DNA from: Pseudoscleropodium purum
Taxonomy: Eukaryota; Streptophyta; Bryopsida; Hypnales; Brachytheciaceae
DNA length: 64,000 bases
Assembly: GCA_963969395.1 (NCBI GenBank)
Contig: OZ017795.1
Location: forward strand, 1,426,001-1,490,000
Direction of reading: 5' to 3'
This document shows, piece by piece, positions 46,730-57,779 of the stretch. Position 1 is the stretch's first letter, and each line of letters begins with the position of its first letter. The notes beneath the pieces are model-generated. The model saw only the letters and a program-made list of their open reading frames with translations. It searched no databases and was not told where the DNA came from. The translations under genes and the position numbers were made by a program.

Positions 46730-48612
46730 ATGGCGTCCTGCTCCCCTCTCGCCGTCTCTCGCCCTTCTCTCCCTCACCGTGGTCGATCGTCTTCTCATTC
46801 CTCCCCATTCACCTCCGCCACTTCTCCCTCTGTCCAACCATCTCTCAATTTCCAAATTCGATGCTGTATTCTGTCCTCATGGCCTCGTCGCAGTGTCATC
46901 CTTCTGCAAGCAGTCTCGCAATGGAAGTCGCAGGGGCTGGTTGGCGTCTCCGGAAGGAGGCGAAGGGGGAGAACAATGCGAGGCTTCCAATTGTCGTTGT
47001 CGTGCAGAGCGAGCCTGATTGAGCGGTGTCTCGTGGTGGCCGATATGGTCGATCCCGAGAATTTGCAGAACTTGATCATTGGGGCAAGTGTGTTGGCCGC
47101 GACGTCGGCGTCTCTTTATTACGGACTCAAGGCAAAACATATTTCATCTCTCCCAATTTGCGCCTCCCCATTACGACCTTATCTGAATTTTCTTGATTTC
47201 AATCTTTTTTTTTGGCCTCTTTTGAAATTCCGGGTGTGAATCAACCGCCATTCTGTGGCAATGGGCGGGAAGTAATGACGCTCAATTCATGTGTCTGTCT
47301 TCGAGTATTCGAGGTTTTCAATTTGCCTCTAAAGTTTGCTGAGAAACATATTTTGAAAATGTAGTGCTCGTCCGATTGTGATGATCTCGTGTAACCGAGT
47401 GAACGGGGATTCAATGCAGGGTGAACCAGTGACGTGTACGAAATGTGGAGGAAACGGTAAGACTCTAGGTTTTCTTTTGCACTTACCTCTCGTTACAGCG
47501 ACCTAATTCGGCCACATTGGTGAAATTTAAGTGTGCTTAGCTGGTGGACTATTATTACTGCTCATTCAATTTAGTGAAACCCATGATTTAATTTGGCACC
47601 AAAATAGCGTGCCATACAGTGAATGAACTTTTTCTTGGTTGAGTGGCGTACTTGGTTTGATCTTTAGAAAGGAGGAAAGAGAATATTTCATACAAAAAAC
47701 AGAATTATTCGGTGCAGTGACTATGTTCGGTTGAAATTTTGCCCTCTCTGTGTTTTTAAGGTAAGGAAAATCTGGGGCGAGTGCACACCACTCCATAAAA
47801 CATGCACTGGGTGAGAGCTGAGCTGCACTCTACCCGAAAGTTTTACTATAATCCCGTACTTTTGTGTCAACTCAAATCTAAATTGCATCTCTAAATTATA
47901 TGTTGATGTTTTGGAACCAGGAGGTACAAAATGTGTATTCTGCTTAGACGGGAAAATGAAAACGGAGAATGGGCTCACGGATTGTCGTGTCTGCAAAGGA
48001 GCGGGTATGATTGTCTTTCTTTTCAGAAATCTCTCCTGTTGTGATTTTGCACGAGTTTCTGGAGATACTTTAGAAGCAAGTTTATTCATAGAATTTGCAT
48101 TCCATATTCAGTTTTATGGCCTCTCCCTCATCGAGCAAGTAGCGCAATACATGGTGGATTGAAATTAGTTGTATTTTTGAGCGCTGACCAAATTCGTTCA
48201 CTTAGCAAATACGTTGCTAGTTAACTGGGATTGAAGGTACATTCACAAATTTTCCACCAATTAACTGAGCACTTTAATTTGGGATAAGTAAACTAACTAC
48301 GCCTATACCAATGGGTTGAAGTGCTAAGCCCCCCTGGACTAATCAAGTTGTATCAGTTGAAAGCTCATCTCCGATCATTCACTTTGCTAGTAAAGCCACA
48401 AAATAGTTTCCTGGACCTTAGGACCCCGAGTAGTTACGCTATTGTAGTTGGTGCCTTGGTTGGTGTGGGATTAAATGTGAGAAATTGAAGCTGATGGACT
48501 AAACAATTTCATTTTTCATATTAAGCTGATGGAAAAAATTGTTTCTTTGTGGTTGGCAGGCCTAATCCTTTGCAAAAATTGTAGAGGTTCGGGGTACTCT
48601 CGACGCATGTGA
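46730..48612 (+). CDS. DnaJ-type cysteine-rich zinc-finger protein, likely plastid (four exons)
   Basis: Exons 46730-47131, 47420-47456, 47921-48004 and 48560-48612 join in frame to 191 aa. Residues 1-105 are Ser/Arg-rich with few acids, like a plastid transit peptide ([19 protein letters not shown]). Then [20 protein letters not shown] forms one hydrophobic segment. The rest is four CxxC pairs of DnaJ cysteine-rich type: [25 protein letters not shown] and LCKNCRGSG, ending GYSRRM. One membrane segment before a four-pair zinc finger resembles thylakoid LQY1-like and BSD2-like proteins, which help photosystem or Rubisco assembly; that assignment is inference. The first intron needs a GC donor (CTCAAG|GCAAAA). 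A normal GT donor at 47234 would instead add 34 in-frame residues. A shorter start at 47045 is possible. Confidence 0.78.
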
Positions 48613-51324
48613 CAATGTACAGAAGGTAGATCATTTTCGCTCTGTTCTTTACAAACGCCTGAGGAGCCTAAATAGGTCTCGAATGTATTGTAGTTTCGCC
48701 TTATTCAACCAGAGTTTCTCAGTGGGTTAGAATCGATCGGAGAACATGTAGAATCCTGGACATTCTGTAGATTCAGTGGAATGTTCATTGTTTTAGTCCA
48801 GGCGCCATCTCAGTCCTACATCTGAGGATTAAAGTCGACGACAGCAACATACAGCCCGAGTTGGCAAAAACTAGCTAACCTGGTGGTGATATGATCAACA
48901 TCTACGGATGGTGTACTTTATTTATTGCAAGCTTGCCATTGCAGAGAATGAAGAGTGATTACTTTGAGAGCCTTCTTATCCAATGAGGCTGTTATTTTTT
49001 GTGAAATGTAACTCACGACAGCTGACCCTCTGAACCTGCATGGGTGTTTCCCTCAGGTTCATTCATAAATTACAGCTGCCCTGATTAAATTTGCAGTACT
49101 AAAGTATGGGGCTCATAGAATCGCCACTTGAAGTGAATGCATTCTGACCATTTTCGGGAGATGAATTCGGGTGTTCATACCTTTGGTCTGTTGGGTAAAC
49201 CAATATGGAACAAATCCTGGACACAAGTTATTAAATCCTAGTTTTGGATTCTGAGTGCAAAATATTTGCATTGAAGTTTAAATCCAGAGATATTTGAGTT
49301 ATCGTGATAACTATACTTGATGTTGTTACTTGTTAGAGGCCACGCCAAGCGAAAATGTGAAAGCATATCAATGTAGCCAAACAAAACACTACTATCCACT
49401 TTCAACACAAGAGTATGGAATGTATTCTCTCTCTTAGATTGCACAAGGGAAATAATAATGCACAAACTCCAAATGCAAACTTGCAGTCTCTTACTTGAAA
49501 GTAAAATCAAATTGGATGCTTCAACACTCATTCCAGTAAAATCGAAGTTGATGCAGCTTCAACACATTCCAAACTCATTACACTTGAAACTAGAGATTCC
49601 GAGAAAATGGGGTACTACAGTATATCCTGTCACAGGAAGCGGGGTTGAGCGCTGCGATCAACCATTTGCATCTGATTTTTGCACACTAATCCTTCCAAAT
49701 GAAATTTCCGAGACAAATTGCCCGGGCCAAGCTGTGACTCCGAATTGGCTTCAATGAATTCATGAGCGGACTTTCGGAATTCAACACGACAGCTCTGCAT
49801 CCACTTTTGCTACGAGCTGGCTTGAGTGGATTTGCAAGTGTTCCTTTTGGGTTTGTTTGTAGAATTTGCAAGTGGTTTTTCTTTTGCACACAGAATTGAA
49901 GGAACCGTGTGGGCAATGTCTGAGTTGTCTGTCTGTTCATTGTTGGATCATTTTGATACCTCAAACGGATTAAAACGATTGCTAATCTTCTGTTTAATTA
50001 ACATATTTGCCGATGGCATGGAGCGGATCCAGGGATAATTTTCAGTGGTTCTTGGTGAATCGGTCAGTAGTCATAGCTGGTTTGCATGATGCCATGATGA
50101 ACTCGGTAGTTGTGACTGAAAATGAATGAAACAACAGTATACCGATTTGATAAATCCCACATGCACACTGCCTGAACTAGCTTTTATCCCTGTGCCAATT
50201 CTATCAGTATGAAAGAAAACGCGAAACTCAACCAAAATCAATTCAACTTCGTCTTGTGTTACATAATATATGGTCAATCGTGGCTTCATTACCGAGCAAT
50301 TAAAGGCGATGCATGACCTCAATTTCCGAACCCTTCATTAAAATTTCCCACCAACACTCCATTTTGGCTCCCAAAATCTGGCCGTATGTTCCTGTCCTCT
50401 CTTTGGCTCCCCCATGCCATTTCAATGAAGTTTTCTCCATTTTAACGAAATTGACGTTAATTGAAAGTCGAAGTAAACCAAAGTTTACACCAATTCCTTT
50501 CTGCTGGATTTTCGTCCTCAGTAATACATGAGAACAAGAAAACACAGTGAAATTCCAAAGCATGATCAATCTAGACCTAATAGGGGCCGGTTCACAACTT
50601 ACTGTTAATTGGAAAAAATCTCCAACTTTATTCAACTTAATTAAGGTTTGTGTCTGACATTCGGTACAACTGTCAAGATGTATGTAGTCGAGTTCGGGAA
50701 TGCATGGAGATAGCATCGATCCGAGATTATGAGCAAATGCAAACGGACTAAGTAGCTGGCAGGACAATATCCCCCAAAGCTAAGGATCTCCTTTCAAGAC
50801 TTTCATATAGAGAGCCTTCAAGACTCAATCCCCCAAACCATTCTTTTAGCAATTAACTGAATAATTACAAGACACTTGAGGTATTGATTGACAAGTTGAC
50901 ATGTATCGATCGATCGCCAGTGGTTTATTTACTTTGAAATTACTGGTTTATACTACAAAATAAAACGAGCTACATTCAAATGAATTCAATTCAAATCACT
51001 ATATATTAGTAATTATCGACAAGCCACAGCAAACAGTACGTTGTGGAAACCAAACCAGAACTCATGACCTAAATTAACCTGAACACCAATCTCAACACTA
51101 ACAACACATGTACATGAAAACAAAAAGTAAACACTTAACCGCTTGTTGTCGCGGAATATATCGAGCACGTGATCAGTCCTTGTAAATTGCGCGCCACGCA
51201 TTTGCTCCCGATCGAGCAAGAATTGAACCCAGGCATTTGCAGAATTCTTAACTACCGTCGGGGGAGATTACATCTAAATTAATTGCATCCTCATCAGGAG
51301 TTGCGTTCAAACGTAACGATCGAG
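48613..51324. other. Right-arm non-coding duplicated DNA
   Basis: Matches 26775-28828 inverted. It includes the 3' end of the Family 2 gene near 51010-51240. Open frames (49238-49531 minus, 50300-50767 minus) are not conserved in the other arm. TTTTAACGAAATTGACGTTAA near 50440 is the recurring TTTCGTTAAA-type motif. Confidence 0.55.
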
Positions 51325-51750
51325 TCAGAGACTCCGACAAGCACGATTTTTATGTGGTCCCGTTCGTCCCCTACCCCGCCCACCCTGACGAGGATTTCGC
51401 AAAGGGTCCCCTCGTCTGCGTCGTACACCCGACTTTGCACCGACTGGCGCAACTAGTTCCTCGTTGCTTTCAATCTCAACAACCAGACGAGGCTCACTGA
51501 AAGTCGGTGGATGCACAGCGCTTGCATCTGCTGTGCATGACGAGGACTGTCCTGCTTCTTGGTGGTCAACCCGGTTTGGCTGATCCACTGCAGGTTCCGA
51601 AGATTTTTGCTTGGACTCAAGTTTCTCCTCGCTTTCCATGTAAACAGTGAGATGTGGCTCAATGAAAGTCGGAGAATGCTCAACTCCTGCATCTGCTGGA
51701 CCCCGAGAGGAATGCCCTCCCTGATCCCCCGCCTGCTTTGTCTGATCCAT
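51325..51750 (-). CDS. Family 2 disordered basic/acidic protein (141 aa), best copy
   Basis: No known family recognised. Starts MDQTKQAGDQGGHSSRGPAD. Two imperfect internal repeats follow: a V(E/H)..PTF.EP.L.V..ES.EEL unit near residues 24-45 and again near 81-100. The tail is basic and glycine-rich (RRRRGDPLRNPRQGGRGRGR), resembling RGG-type nucleic-acid-binding segments. No hydrophobic core or signal peptide; probably intrinsically disordered. It lies head to head with the Family 1 gene at 52529, with 778 bp between start codons. A degenerate copy at 26338, a diverged one at 33212 and a coding-deleted one at 55.2-55.6 kb keep the same relative orientation to a Family 1 gene. Confidence 0.55.
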   Translation of the reverse strand: MDQTKQAGDQGGHSSRGPADAGVEHSPTFIEPHLTVYMESEEKLESKQKSSEPAVDQPNRVDHQEAGQSSSCTADASAVHPPTFSEPRLVVEIESNEELVAPVGAKSGVRRRRGDPLRNPRQGGRGRGRTGPHKNRACRSL

Positions 51751-52528
51751 TGCCTATGGAACGGCTTCTGAACGCCCGCGGTAAGGAATGCCCTGCTGGT
51801 GCCACTAAAAAGATTAGGAAAGCAAGGCAGCCTGAACAATGAAGTCCTAAGCCTAACAACGTTTAGAGGACTAGAATTCAGAGAAGCAGGGATAAGCACT
51901 TGTGCATGACGTACCTGAAAAGTTTGCAGAAAGAAAATAGACTCAAGGAACAAGACAGCCTAACGGAGAAGATGCACTAACTTTAAATTTAAGATCTATG
52001 AGGAAACAAATGCCAGGGTGCGCAGTGTGAAGATCCATATTTAAAATGCTTGGAGCTCCCAGCATTAGCCTCGGTAGTCTCGTATCTGAGGTTAATCTGG
52101 CCAGCAGGTTAATTTACGGTGAAGAGCAATGGATAGTCTCGCGAGTTGGGAAGGCAAATAAAAGAGGTTTCCAACCAGAGACTGAATCATTTTTCTGTGA
52201 CTTGGGCTTAAAAGCGCTCTACCAGTCCAACTGCTCTGCATCGCTTCTAGGGCCATTGCAACAGGTACTCGGTTCGACCTTCACTTCATTTTCTTGCGTA
52301 AGGTTATTAGATTGTATGTGGTGTAGTTGGTGATGCTGGAATTACTTTCTGTCAATGACTGTCACTGACAGCACTAGGAGACCTTTACTCCAAAGAGACC
52401 TTAACTCCAAGTTCGGTAATTCATGTCTGAACCAATTTGATTGTTCATGTTGCAGTGTTGCAGCTGCAGTTTGTTAATTGCATTAACAAGGGCCACTGTC
52501 GACTTACGTACCTCCAAGTCCGTTGTCC
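51751..52528. promoter_or_regulatory. Shared head-to-head promoter region and Family 1 5' exon/intron
   Basis: On the minus side this holds the Family 2 leader; on the plus side, the Family 1 promoter and non-coding exon. Conserved blocks in all Family 1 copies are GCCTCGGTAGTC near 52070, TGGATAGTCTCGCGAGTTGG near 52130, a GCAAATAAAAG possible TATA element near 52155, and a donor CAACAG|GTACTC at 52264/52265. The intron ends TTCATGTTGCAG at 52455, giving 191 bp. The deletion seen in the left arm removes about 51742-52315. Confidence 0.6.
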
Positions 52529-52966
52529 ATGGAGAACCGAAATGAGTTGCGTCGGGCTGACGTGATGAACAAACATGGCGACATCATTGCCAAATCTGCC
52601 AAGTGGATGGAGCAGGAGAAGGAGCGCGAGCTTGAACGCATCGCCAAAACCGCACGAGATGCAGCAGCTGCTGAGCAGAATCTCTTGGACAATCATGAGA
52701 GTGAGCGAGCAAGGAAGAAGCATTCAGCGATGAGGCAACAACTGTTATTCAAGAAGACGGGTCGGAGGGCATCCCGTTGTGCCATGAACACGATGAAGAA
52801 GGCGGTCGGGATTGCGGACGTTACCTCCGATTCTCCCTTGCTCACGGGTGAGACTTCGAAGTTGGCTGGCTCGAGCTCGCGAACTGTTTCTGAGGACATG
52901 ACGGGTCTCCAGTTGGTTGACGAGTCTGAGGACGACGTCAAAGAATTCCTTAAATCAATTATGTAG
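52529..52966 (+). CDS. Family 1 coiled-coil protein, intact copy (145 aa)
   Basis: Product unknown. Starts MENRNELRRADVMNKHGD at the ATG in GTCCATGGAG. Residues 20-50 form a strongly charged amphipathic helix (KWMEQEKERELERIAKTARD). Residues 55-75 are basic (ERARKKHSAMRQQLLFKK), then RRASRCAMNTMKKAVGIAD, a Ser/Thr-rich linker (ETSKLAGSSSRT) and an acidic tail (DESEDDVKEFLKSIM, TAG). No signal or membrane segment. The start is fixed by alignment of five copies; the frame opens further upstream without ATG. It is paired head to head with the Family 2 gene at 51325. The basic-acidic layout suggests a scaffold or nucleic-acid-associated protein, but that is a guess. Confidence 0.65.
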   Translation: MENRNELRRADVMNKHGDIIAKSAKWMEQEKERELERIAKTARDAAAAEQNLLDNHESERARKKHSAMRQQLLFKKTGRRASRCAMNTMKKAVGIADVTSDSPLLTGETSKLAGSSSRTVSEDMTGLQLVDESEDDVKEFLKSIM

Positions 52967-54070
52967 TCCCCTTGCCGATCGCTCAGTGACAAAATTAAGC
53001 ATCTTCTTTGCAAAGGCTTACAGTCACGTAGCTAGTATCTTCCATATCGTGACTTTGACCAGATTTGGAAACCGAAAATTGTGCAAATTAAACATATAGT
53101 ATATCTTCAAGCCACATTCTGTACGATGATCACAGTACTTGTACAGAAGACTGAACAGTTTTACAGTGGCCACTAGAAACTTAGTAGCAGATTACAGTAG
53201 GGTGCAGTGCATCATTATGCAATGTATTTGGGCAAGTGCACGACATGGGTTCCAAAAAGGACCGTCTCCACAAAATACTATCATTTTTTGACTCATTCAA
53301 TGTGTACTAGAAATTAGACATTTTTTATTTACATGAATTTGATGACAAATTCAAGAGAAAGTTGTAATATTCCATCCACAACACTATTGAGCAAGAAAAT
53401 TGAACAATTTTGATGTTCCTTTTCGTTCCTTTGTTGTCAAATCCAAAACTGTCTCCATTCCGGATTTGAGGCAAAAGGAACAATCCAGGATACCAATTTA
53501 TAGAGAAATTGTTTATAAACATCGTGTACAATGTAATCGTTACAGTACTGTACGTTTCTCTATAATTGTAATGTACAATTTTTCTATAAATAATTTTAAC
53601 AATTTCTCTATAAATTTGTATTCCGGATTACTGCACAGTACTGTACATTACAAATATAGAGAAATTGTTTATAAACATTGTGTACACATTCTGTACGATG
53701 ATTTTTCGATACAGTTCGTGCAACGGTTTTTCCGGAGGTGTGCATTGGTTCCGTGCCCACTGCATGCCTGGGATTTTTGCAACTTGTTCGCATCACTATA
53801 ATTGCAATCGTTTGTAAGTTGTAATAGACCATGAGTTGAAGGCTTTATCAGAAACCATACCACGATAATTGATGATGTGATGCAACGTCTACTTCCTGTT
53901 GTGCAAATTTCAGATTTCTAGCTACTTGAACTCCGTGAGTCAATGTGTCCATGGCTTTCATAGTCAAGCTAAAAGTTGTGACGTATATCTGTACCAAGGT
54001 ATAATTTCACGCCGCAAACTAGGACAGGGATAGATTTTTGGTTCAGTCCGCTTCTCCTGAACCGTGCCAA
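52967..54070. other. 3' flank of the Family 1 gene and duplicated intergenic DNA
   Basis: Homologous to 24.9-25.68 kb inverted and in part to 56.6-57.06 kb. At 53400-53700 there are short repeats of TATAGAGAAATTGTTTATAA and ACAGTACTGTAC-type words in both orientations. No gene is supported. Confidence 0.5.
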
Positions 54071-54540
54071 AGGAATGAAATATCGCGAATTTAACGAAAT
54101 TAACGTTATTAGCCTCGGTAGTCGCGTATTTGAGGCTGATTCAGCCAGCGGGTCTAGGGCAAAGAACATTGGATGGTCTCGGAAGTTGGGAAGGCAAATA
54201 AAAGGGGGTTCCAACCAGAGATTGAAACATTTTTCTGTGATTTGTGCTGTGAAGGTGCCCCACCAGTCCAACTGCTCTAGATCGCTTCTAAAGTACGTAG
54301 GGTCATTGCGAAAGGTACTTTCGACCTTCAGCTCATTTAAATTTTGTCTTGAGTTTACTAGACATCATTGGTGGTGCCCCTACTGATGCTGGAATGAATT
54401 AGAATAGTTGACGATAGCACTAGGAGACCTTTCAGTTCTACAAGTCATGTTTGAATTGATTGTTTATGTTGCAGTGTTGAAGCTAGCGTTTGTTGGTTGT
54501 ATCAACTAAGGTCACTGTCGACGTACCTCCAGGTCCGTCC

Positions 54541-54892
54541 ATGAAGAACCAAAATGTTGGAACTTGCTGCGTCGGGCTGAATTGATGAGCAAGCATCGCG
54601 ACATCATTGCCAAAGCTGCGAGGGAGAAGGTGCTGGAAAGGGAGAGGCAGTTGGAGAGGGAGCGCGAGCATGAACGCATCTCCAAAGCCAACCGAGCTGC
54701 TGCAGTTCATGAGCAGAATAAGAACGAGCGAGCGATGAAGAACGAGGGAGCGCGAGTTTAGCGGTCAGGTCTCAAGTCCGATTCAGCAAGGAGTACCAGA
54801 GGGCACCCCGTCCGGCCGTGAATGCGGTGAAGAAGACGGTCGAGATGGAGAAGACGGTCGAGATTGCGGACGGGACCTCCAAGTATCCACTT
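54541..54892 (+). pseudogene. Family 1 coiled-coil gene, frameshifted and truncated
   Basis: Promoter block, donor (GCGAAAG|GTACTT near 54315) and acceptor (TTTATGTTGCAG near 54475) are kept. The start region reads ATGAAGAACCAAAATG with a length change, so the initiator runs into a stop after about 14 codons. The proper frame resumes at LLRRAELMSKHRD and reads LEREREHERISKANRAA, then stops (GARV). The later segment AVNAVKKTVEMEKTVEIADG survives in another frame and ends at 54892, where the sequence jumps into the next duplicated unit. Counterpart of 24030-24393. Confidence 0.82.
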
Positions 54893-55209
54893 GTATGTAG
54901 TCGAGCTCGGGAATGCATGGAGATAGCATCGATCGGAGATTATGATCAATTACAAATAGACCAAGTAGCTGGCAGGACAATATCGTCCAAAACTAAACTA
55001 AGGATCTCCTTTCAAGACTTCCACATAGAGCTAGAACCTTCAAGACTTGATCCCCTAAACCATTCTTTTAGCAGTTCACTGAATAATTACAAGAAAAGGT
55101 ATCGCTACACATGTAACCATCATATCGATAGCCAGTGGTTTATTTACATTGAAATCACTGGTTTATACTACAAAATAAAACGATCTACTCTCAAATGAAT
55201 TCGATTTAA

Positions 55210-55625
55210 ATCGCTATATATTATATATATTATTGATCGACGAGCCACAGCAAACAGTACGTTCTGGAGACCAAACCACAACCCATGACCTAAATTAACC
55301 TGAACACTAATATCAACACTAACAACACAGGTAAATGAAAACCAAAAGCACTCAACGGCTAAGAATGCCTTGACTGGTGCCACTCAAAAGATTAGAAAAG
55401 CAAGGCAGCCTTAACTAAGAATTCGTAAGGCAGACAACAAATAGATGACTACAATTCAGAGAAGCGAGGTCAAGCACCCGTGCATGACGTAACTAGATGA
55501 AAAGTGTACACAAAGAAAACAGACTCGAGGAGCAAGAAAGCCTGACGGAGAAGATGTACTAGCTCTAAAGGAACCAAGCAAGAGAAAAATGCCAGGGTGC
55601 GCAGTGTAATGATCTAAATTTAAGA
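55210..55625 (-). pseudogene. Family 2 gene with coding region deleted
   Basis: The 3' transcribed part (55210-55360, matching 51010-51150) is joined near 55365-55375 to the 5' leader (GGTGCCACTCAAAAGATTAG, matching 51797 onward). Everything between, including the whole MDQT coding frame, is missing. The leader and divergent promoter side facing Family 1 at 56175 remain. Confidence 0.75.
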
Positions 55626-56174
55626 TGCTCACGCATGGAGCCCCCTGCAGTAGCCTCGGTAGTCTAGTATCTGAGGCTAATCTCGCCAGCAAGTTTACGG
55701 TGCTTCTGCATGGAGCTCCCTGCACTAGCCTCGGTAGTCTGGCCAGCAGGTATACGGTGAAGAGCAATGGATGGTCTCGGGAGTTGGAAATGCAAATAAA
55801 ACAGGATTCCAGCCTGAGACTGAATCATTTTTCTGTGACTTGGGCTTGGAAGGCGCTGCACCAGTCCAACTGCTCTGGATCGCTGCTTCTACGGCCATTG
55901 CGTCAGGTACTCAGTTCGACCTTCACTTCATTTTCTTGCGTAAGGTTACTAGATCGTTTGTGGTGTAGTTGGTGATGCTGGAATTACTTTCTGTCAATGA
56001 CAGTCATTGACAGCACTAGGAGCTAGACCTTGACTCCGAAGAGACCTTAACTCCAAGTTCGGTAATTCATGTCTGAACCGAATGGATTGTTCATGTTGCA
56101 GTCTTGCAGCTGGCGTTTGATAATTGCATCAACTAGGGCCACTATCAACTTACGGACCTCCCAGTCCGTTGTCC
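55626..56174 (+). promoter_or_regulatory. Promoter, 5' exon and intron of the Family 1 gene at 56.2 kb
   Basis: Same block order as 52.05-52.53 kb. The segment TGGAGC(C/T)CCCTGCA..AGCCTCGGTAGTCT is duplicated (about 55635 and 55709). Donor GCGTCAG|GTACTC at 55906/55907 and acceptor TTCATGTTGCAG at 56101 give a 195-bp intron. The TATA-like string is changed (GCAAATAAAACA). Confidence 0.6.
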
Positions 56175-56612
56175 ATGGAGAACCGAAATGAGTTGCGTCG
56201 GGCTGAGTTGATGGACAAGCATGCCGACCTCATTGTCAAATCTGCCAAGTGGATGGAGCAGGAGAGGGAGCGCGAGCTTGAACGCATCGCCAAAGCCGCA
56301 CGAGATGCAGCAGCTGCTGAGCAGAGTCTATTGGACAGTCATGAGAGTGAGCAAGCAAGGAAGAAGCGTTCAGCGATCAGGCAACAACTCTTATTCAAGA
56401 AGACGGGTCGGAGGGCATCCCGTTGTGCCATGAACACGATGAAGAAGGCGGTCGGGATTGCGGACGTTACCCCCGATTCTCCCTTGCTCACGAGTGAGAC
56501 TTCGAAGTTGGCTGGCTCGAGCTCGCGAACTGTTTTTGAGGACGGGACCGGTCTCCAGTTGGTTGAGGAGACTGAGGACGACGTCAAAGAATTCCTTAAA
56601 TCAATTACGTAG
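56175..56612 (+). CDS. Family 1 coiled-coil protein, intact copy (145 aa)
   Basis: Same length and layout as 52529-52966, starting MENRNELRRAELMDKHAD and ending EETEDDVKEFLKSIT (TAG). Differences are scattered conservative substitutions (for example RERELERIAKAARD, TVFEDGTGLQLVEE), the frame stays open, and the extreme ends are preserved. This pattern is what purifying selection would give, but the duplication could also be young. Its Family 2 partner has lost its coding region. Confidence 0.65.
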   Translation: MENRNELRRAELMDKHADLIVKSAKWMEQERERELERIAKAARDAAAAEQSLLDSHESEQARKKRSAIRQQLLFKKTGRRASRCAMNTMKKAVGIADVTPDSPLLTSETSKLAGSSSRTVFEDGTGLQLVEETEDDVKEFLKSIT

Positions 56613-57060
56613 TCCCCTTGCCGATCGCTCAGTGACAAAATTAATCATCTTCGTTGCAAAGGCTTACAGTCCAGCAGCCAGTATCGTCCATATCGTGACT
56701 TTGACGAGCCACATTCCATACCAATATAATTACAGTACATGTAGTCTTGTACAGATGACTGAGATTGCAATTGAATTACAGTAGTGCGTAGTGCAACATT
56801 GTGCAATGCATTTGCAACCATATTGGATTGCAATATTTTCCTATTAAATTACAATTTGTGCAACGGTTTTTCCGCAAGTGTGCATTGGTTCCGGCCATAC
56901 TGGCTGCATGCCCATGCCAGACTTCTGCAACATGTTTGCAGCACTATTGCAGTCTTTTGTAAATTGTAATAGACCACGAGTTTGAAGGCATTATCAGAAA
57001 CCATACCAAGATAATTGATGATGGGATGCAACTTCTACTTCCTGTTGTAGTGCAAATTTT

Positions 57061-57771
57061 ACATTAATTTTCTAGATACTTGAATTCCATGCGTCAATGC
57101 GTCCTTGCGTTTATATTTGAAAACTGACAAAAATCAATATAATTTGGGGATTCACATTCACTAGCTTGGAGTAAGATTGATCGATGGGCACAACTCAAGC
57201 ATTGTCTCAATCAATTGTTGACAATCTTCAATGGCAAGGCTAAAATAATTGAAGTTTTTAGCCACCATAGCTATCATTGTGACATTTAATACCCCCTTCT
57301 ATTTTATAAATTTGGTAAAGATGAATATGAAAGTTTTGTTGGGTTATTAAAAATTTACATATATTCTCAATGCAATTTCCAACATATAGACTAAAAGTTT
57401 TGAATGCACAAGTTCTAGAACAAACATGTTTTTGTCTTAAAATGTTGAAAGACAAATCTTCTCTTTTTAAAAGGGCTAAAAAAACTCACATTTTGAAGTA
57501 TAGACACATTGAACTTGCAATCAATGAGTATATTAGAATATTCATTCTAAGTTTCTAAAAAAATGTACTTTGAAGTCTTGAGCAAGTTAATAAAATAATG
57601 ATTTTTATAATTAGATTTTTTTTAAATGAATGTATAGATGAAGATTTTACCTTTACTTTGGTCTTTGGCCTTTGGGGACAAATATATTCATTTGTAAGTT
57701 TTTGTAAAGATGTACAGTCAAGTTCAAAGTTCAAAGTTTTGAGTTCACCAGATAAACAAACAATCCTATGG
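57061..57771. other. AT-rich intergenic DNA
   Basis: No gene. The stretch 57340-57540 resembles 22250-22450 inverted in part (AACTTGCAAT, TGTCTTTCAACATTTT complement), suggesting another old dispersed repeat. Confidence 0.4.
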
Positions 57772-57779
57772 TCAAATTC

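Larger units (their letters stand above)
47670..54890. repeat. Right arm of the large inverted duplication
   Basis: Collinear and inverted relative to 24115-29775. It is longer because it keeps the Family 1/Family 2 intergenic promoter (lost in the left arm) and has extra sequence near 53.1-53.8 kb. Intron 2 of the zinc-finger gene is where homology begins. Confidence 0.8.
54893..57060 (+). repeat. Second unit of a direct tandem duplication
   Basis: Repeats the order of 50690-53900: a GTAGTCGAGCTCGGGAATGC start (also near 50684), CAGTGGTTTATTTAC (50920, 55133), Family 2 3' and 5' remnants, Family 1 promoter, Family 1 gene and its 3' flank. The copy is shorter because most of Family 2 is deleted. 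Confidence 0.78.

Noticed and set aside
50300..50767. 155-codon minus-strand frame
   Set aside because: The corresponding left-arm sequence (27120-27570) does not keep the frame; no family resemblance.
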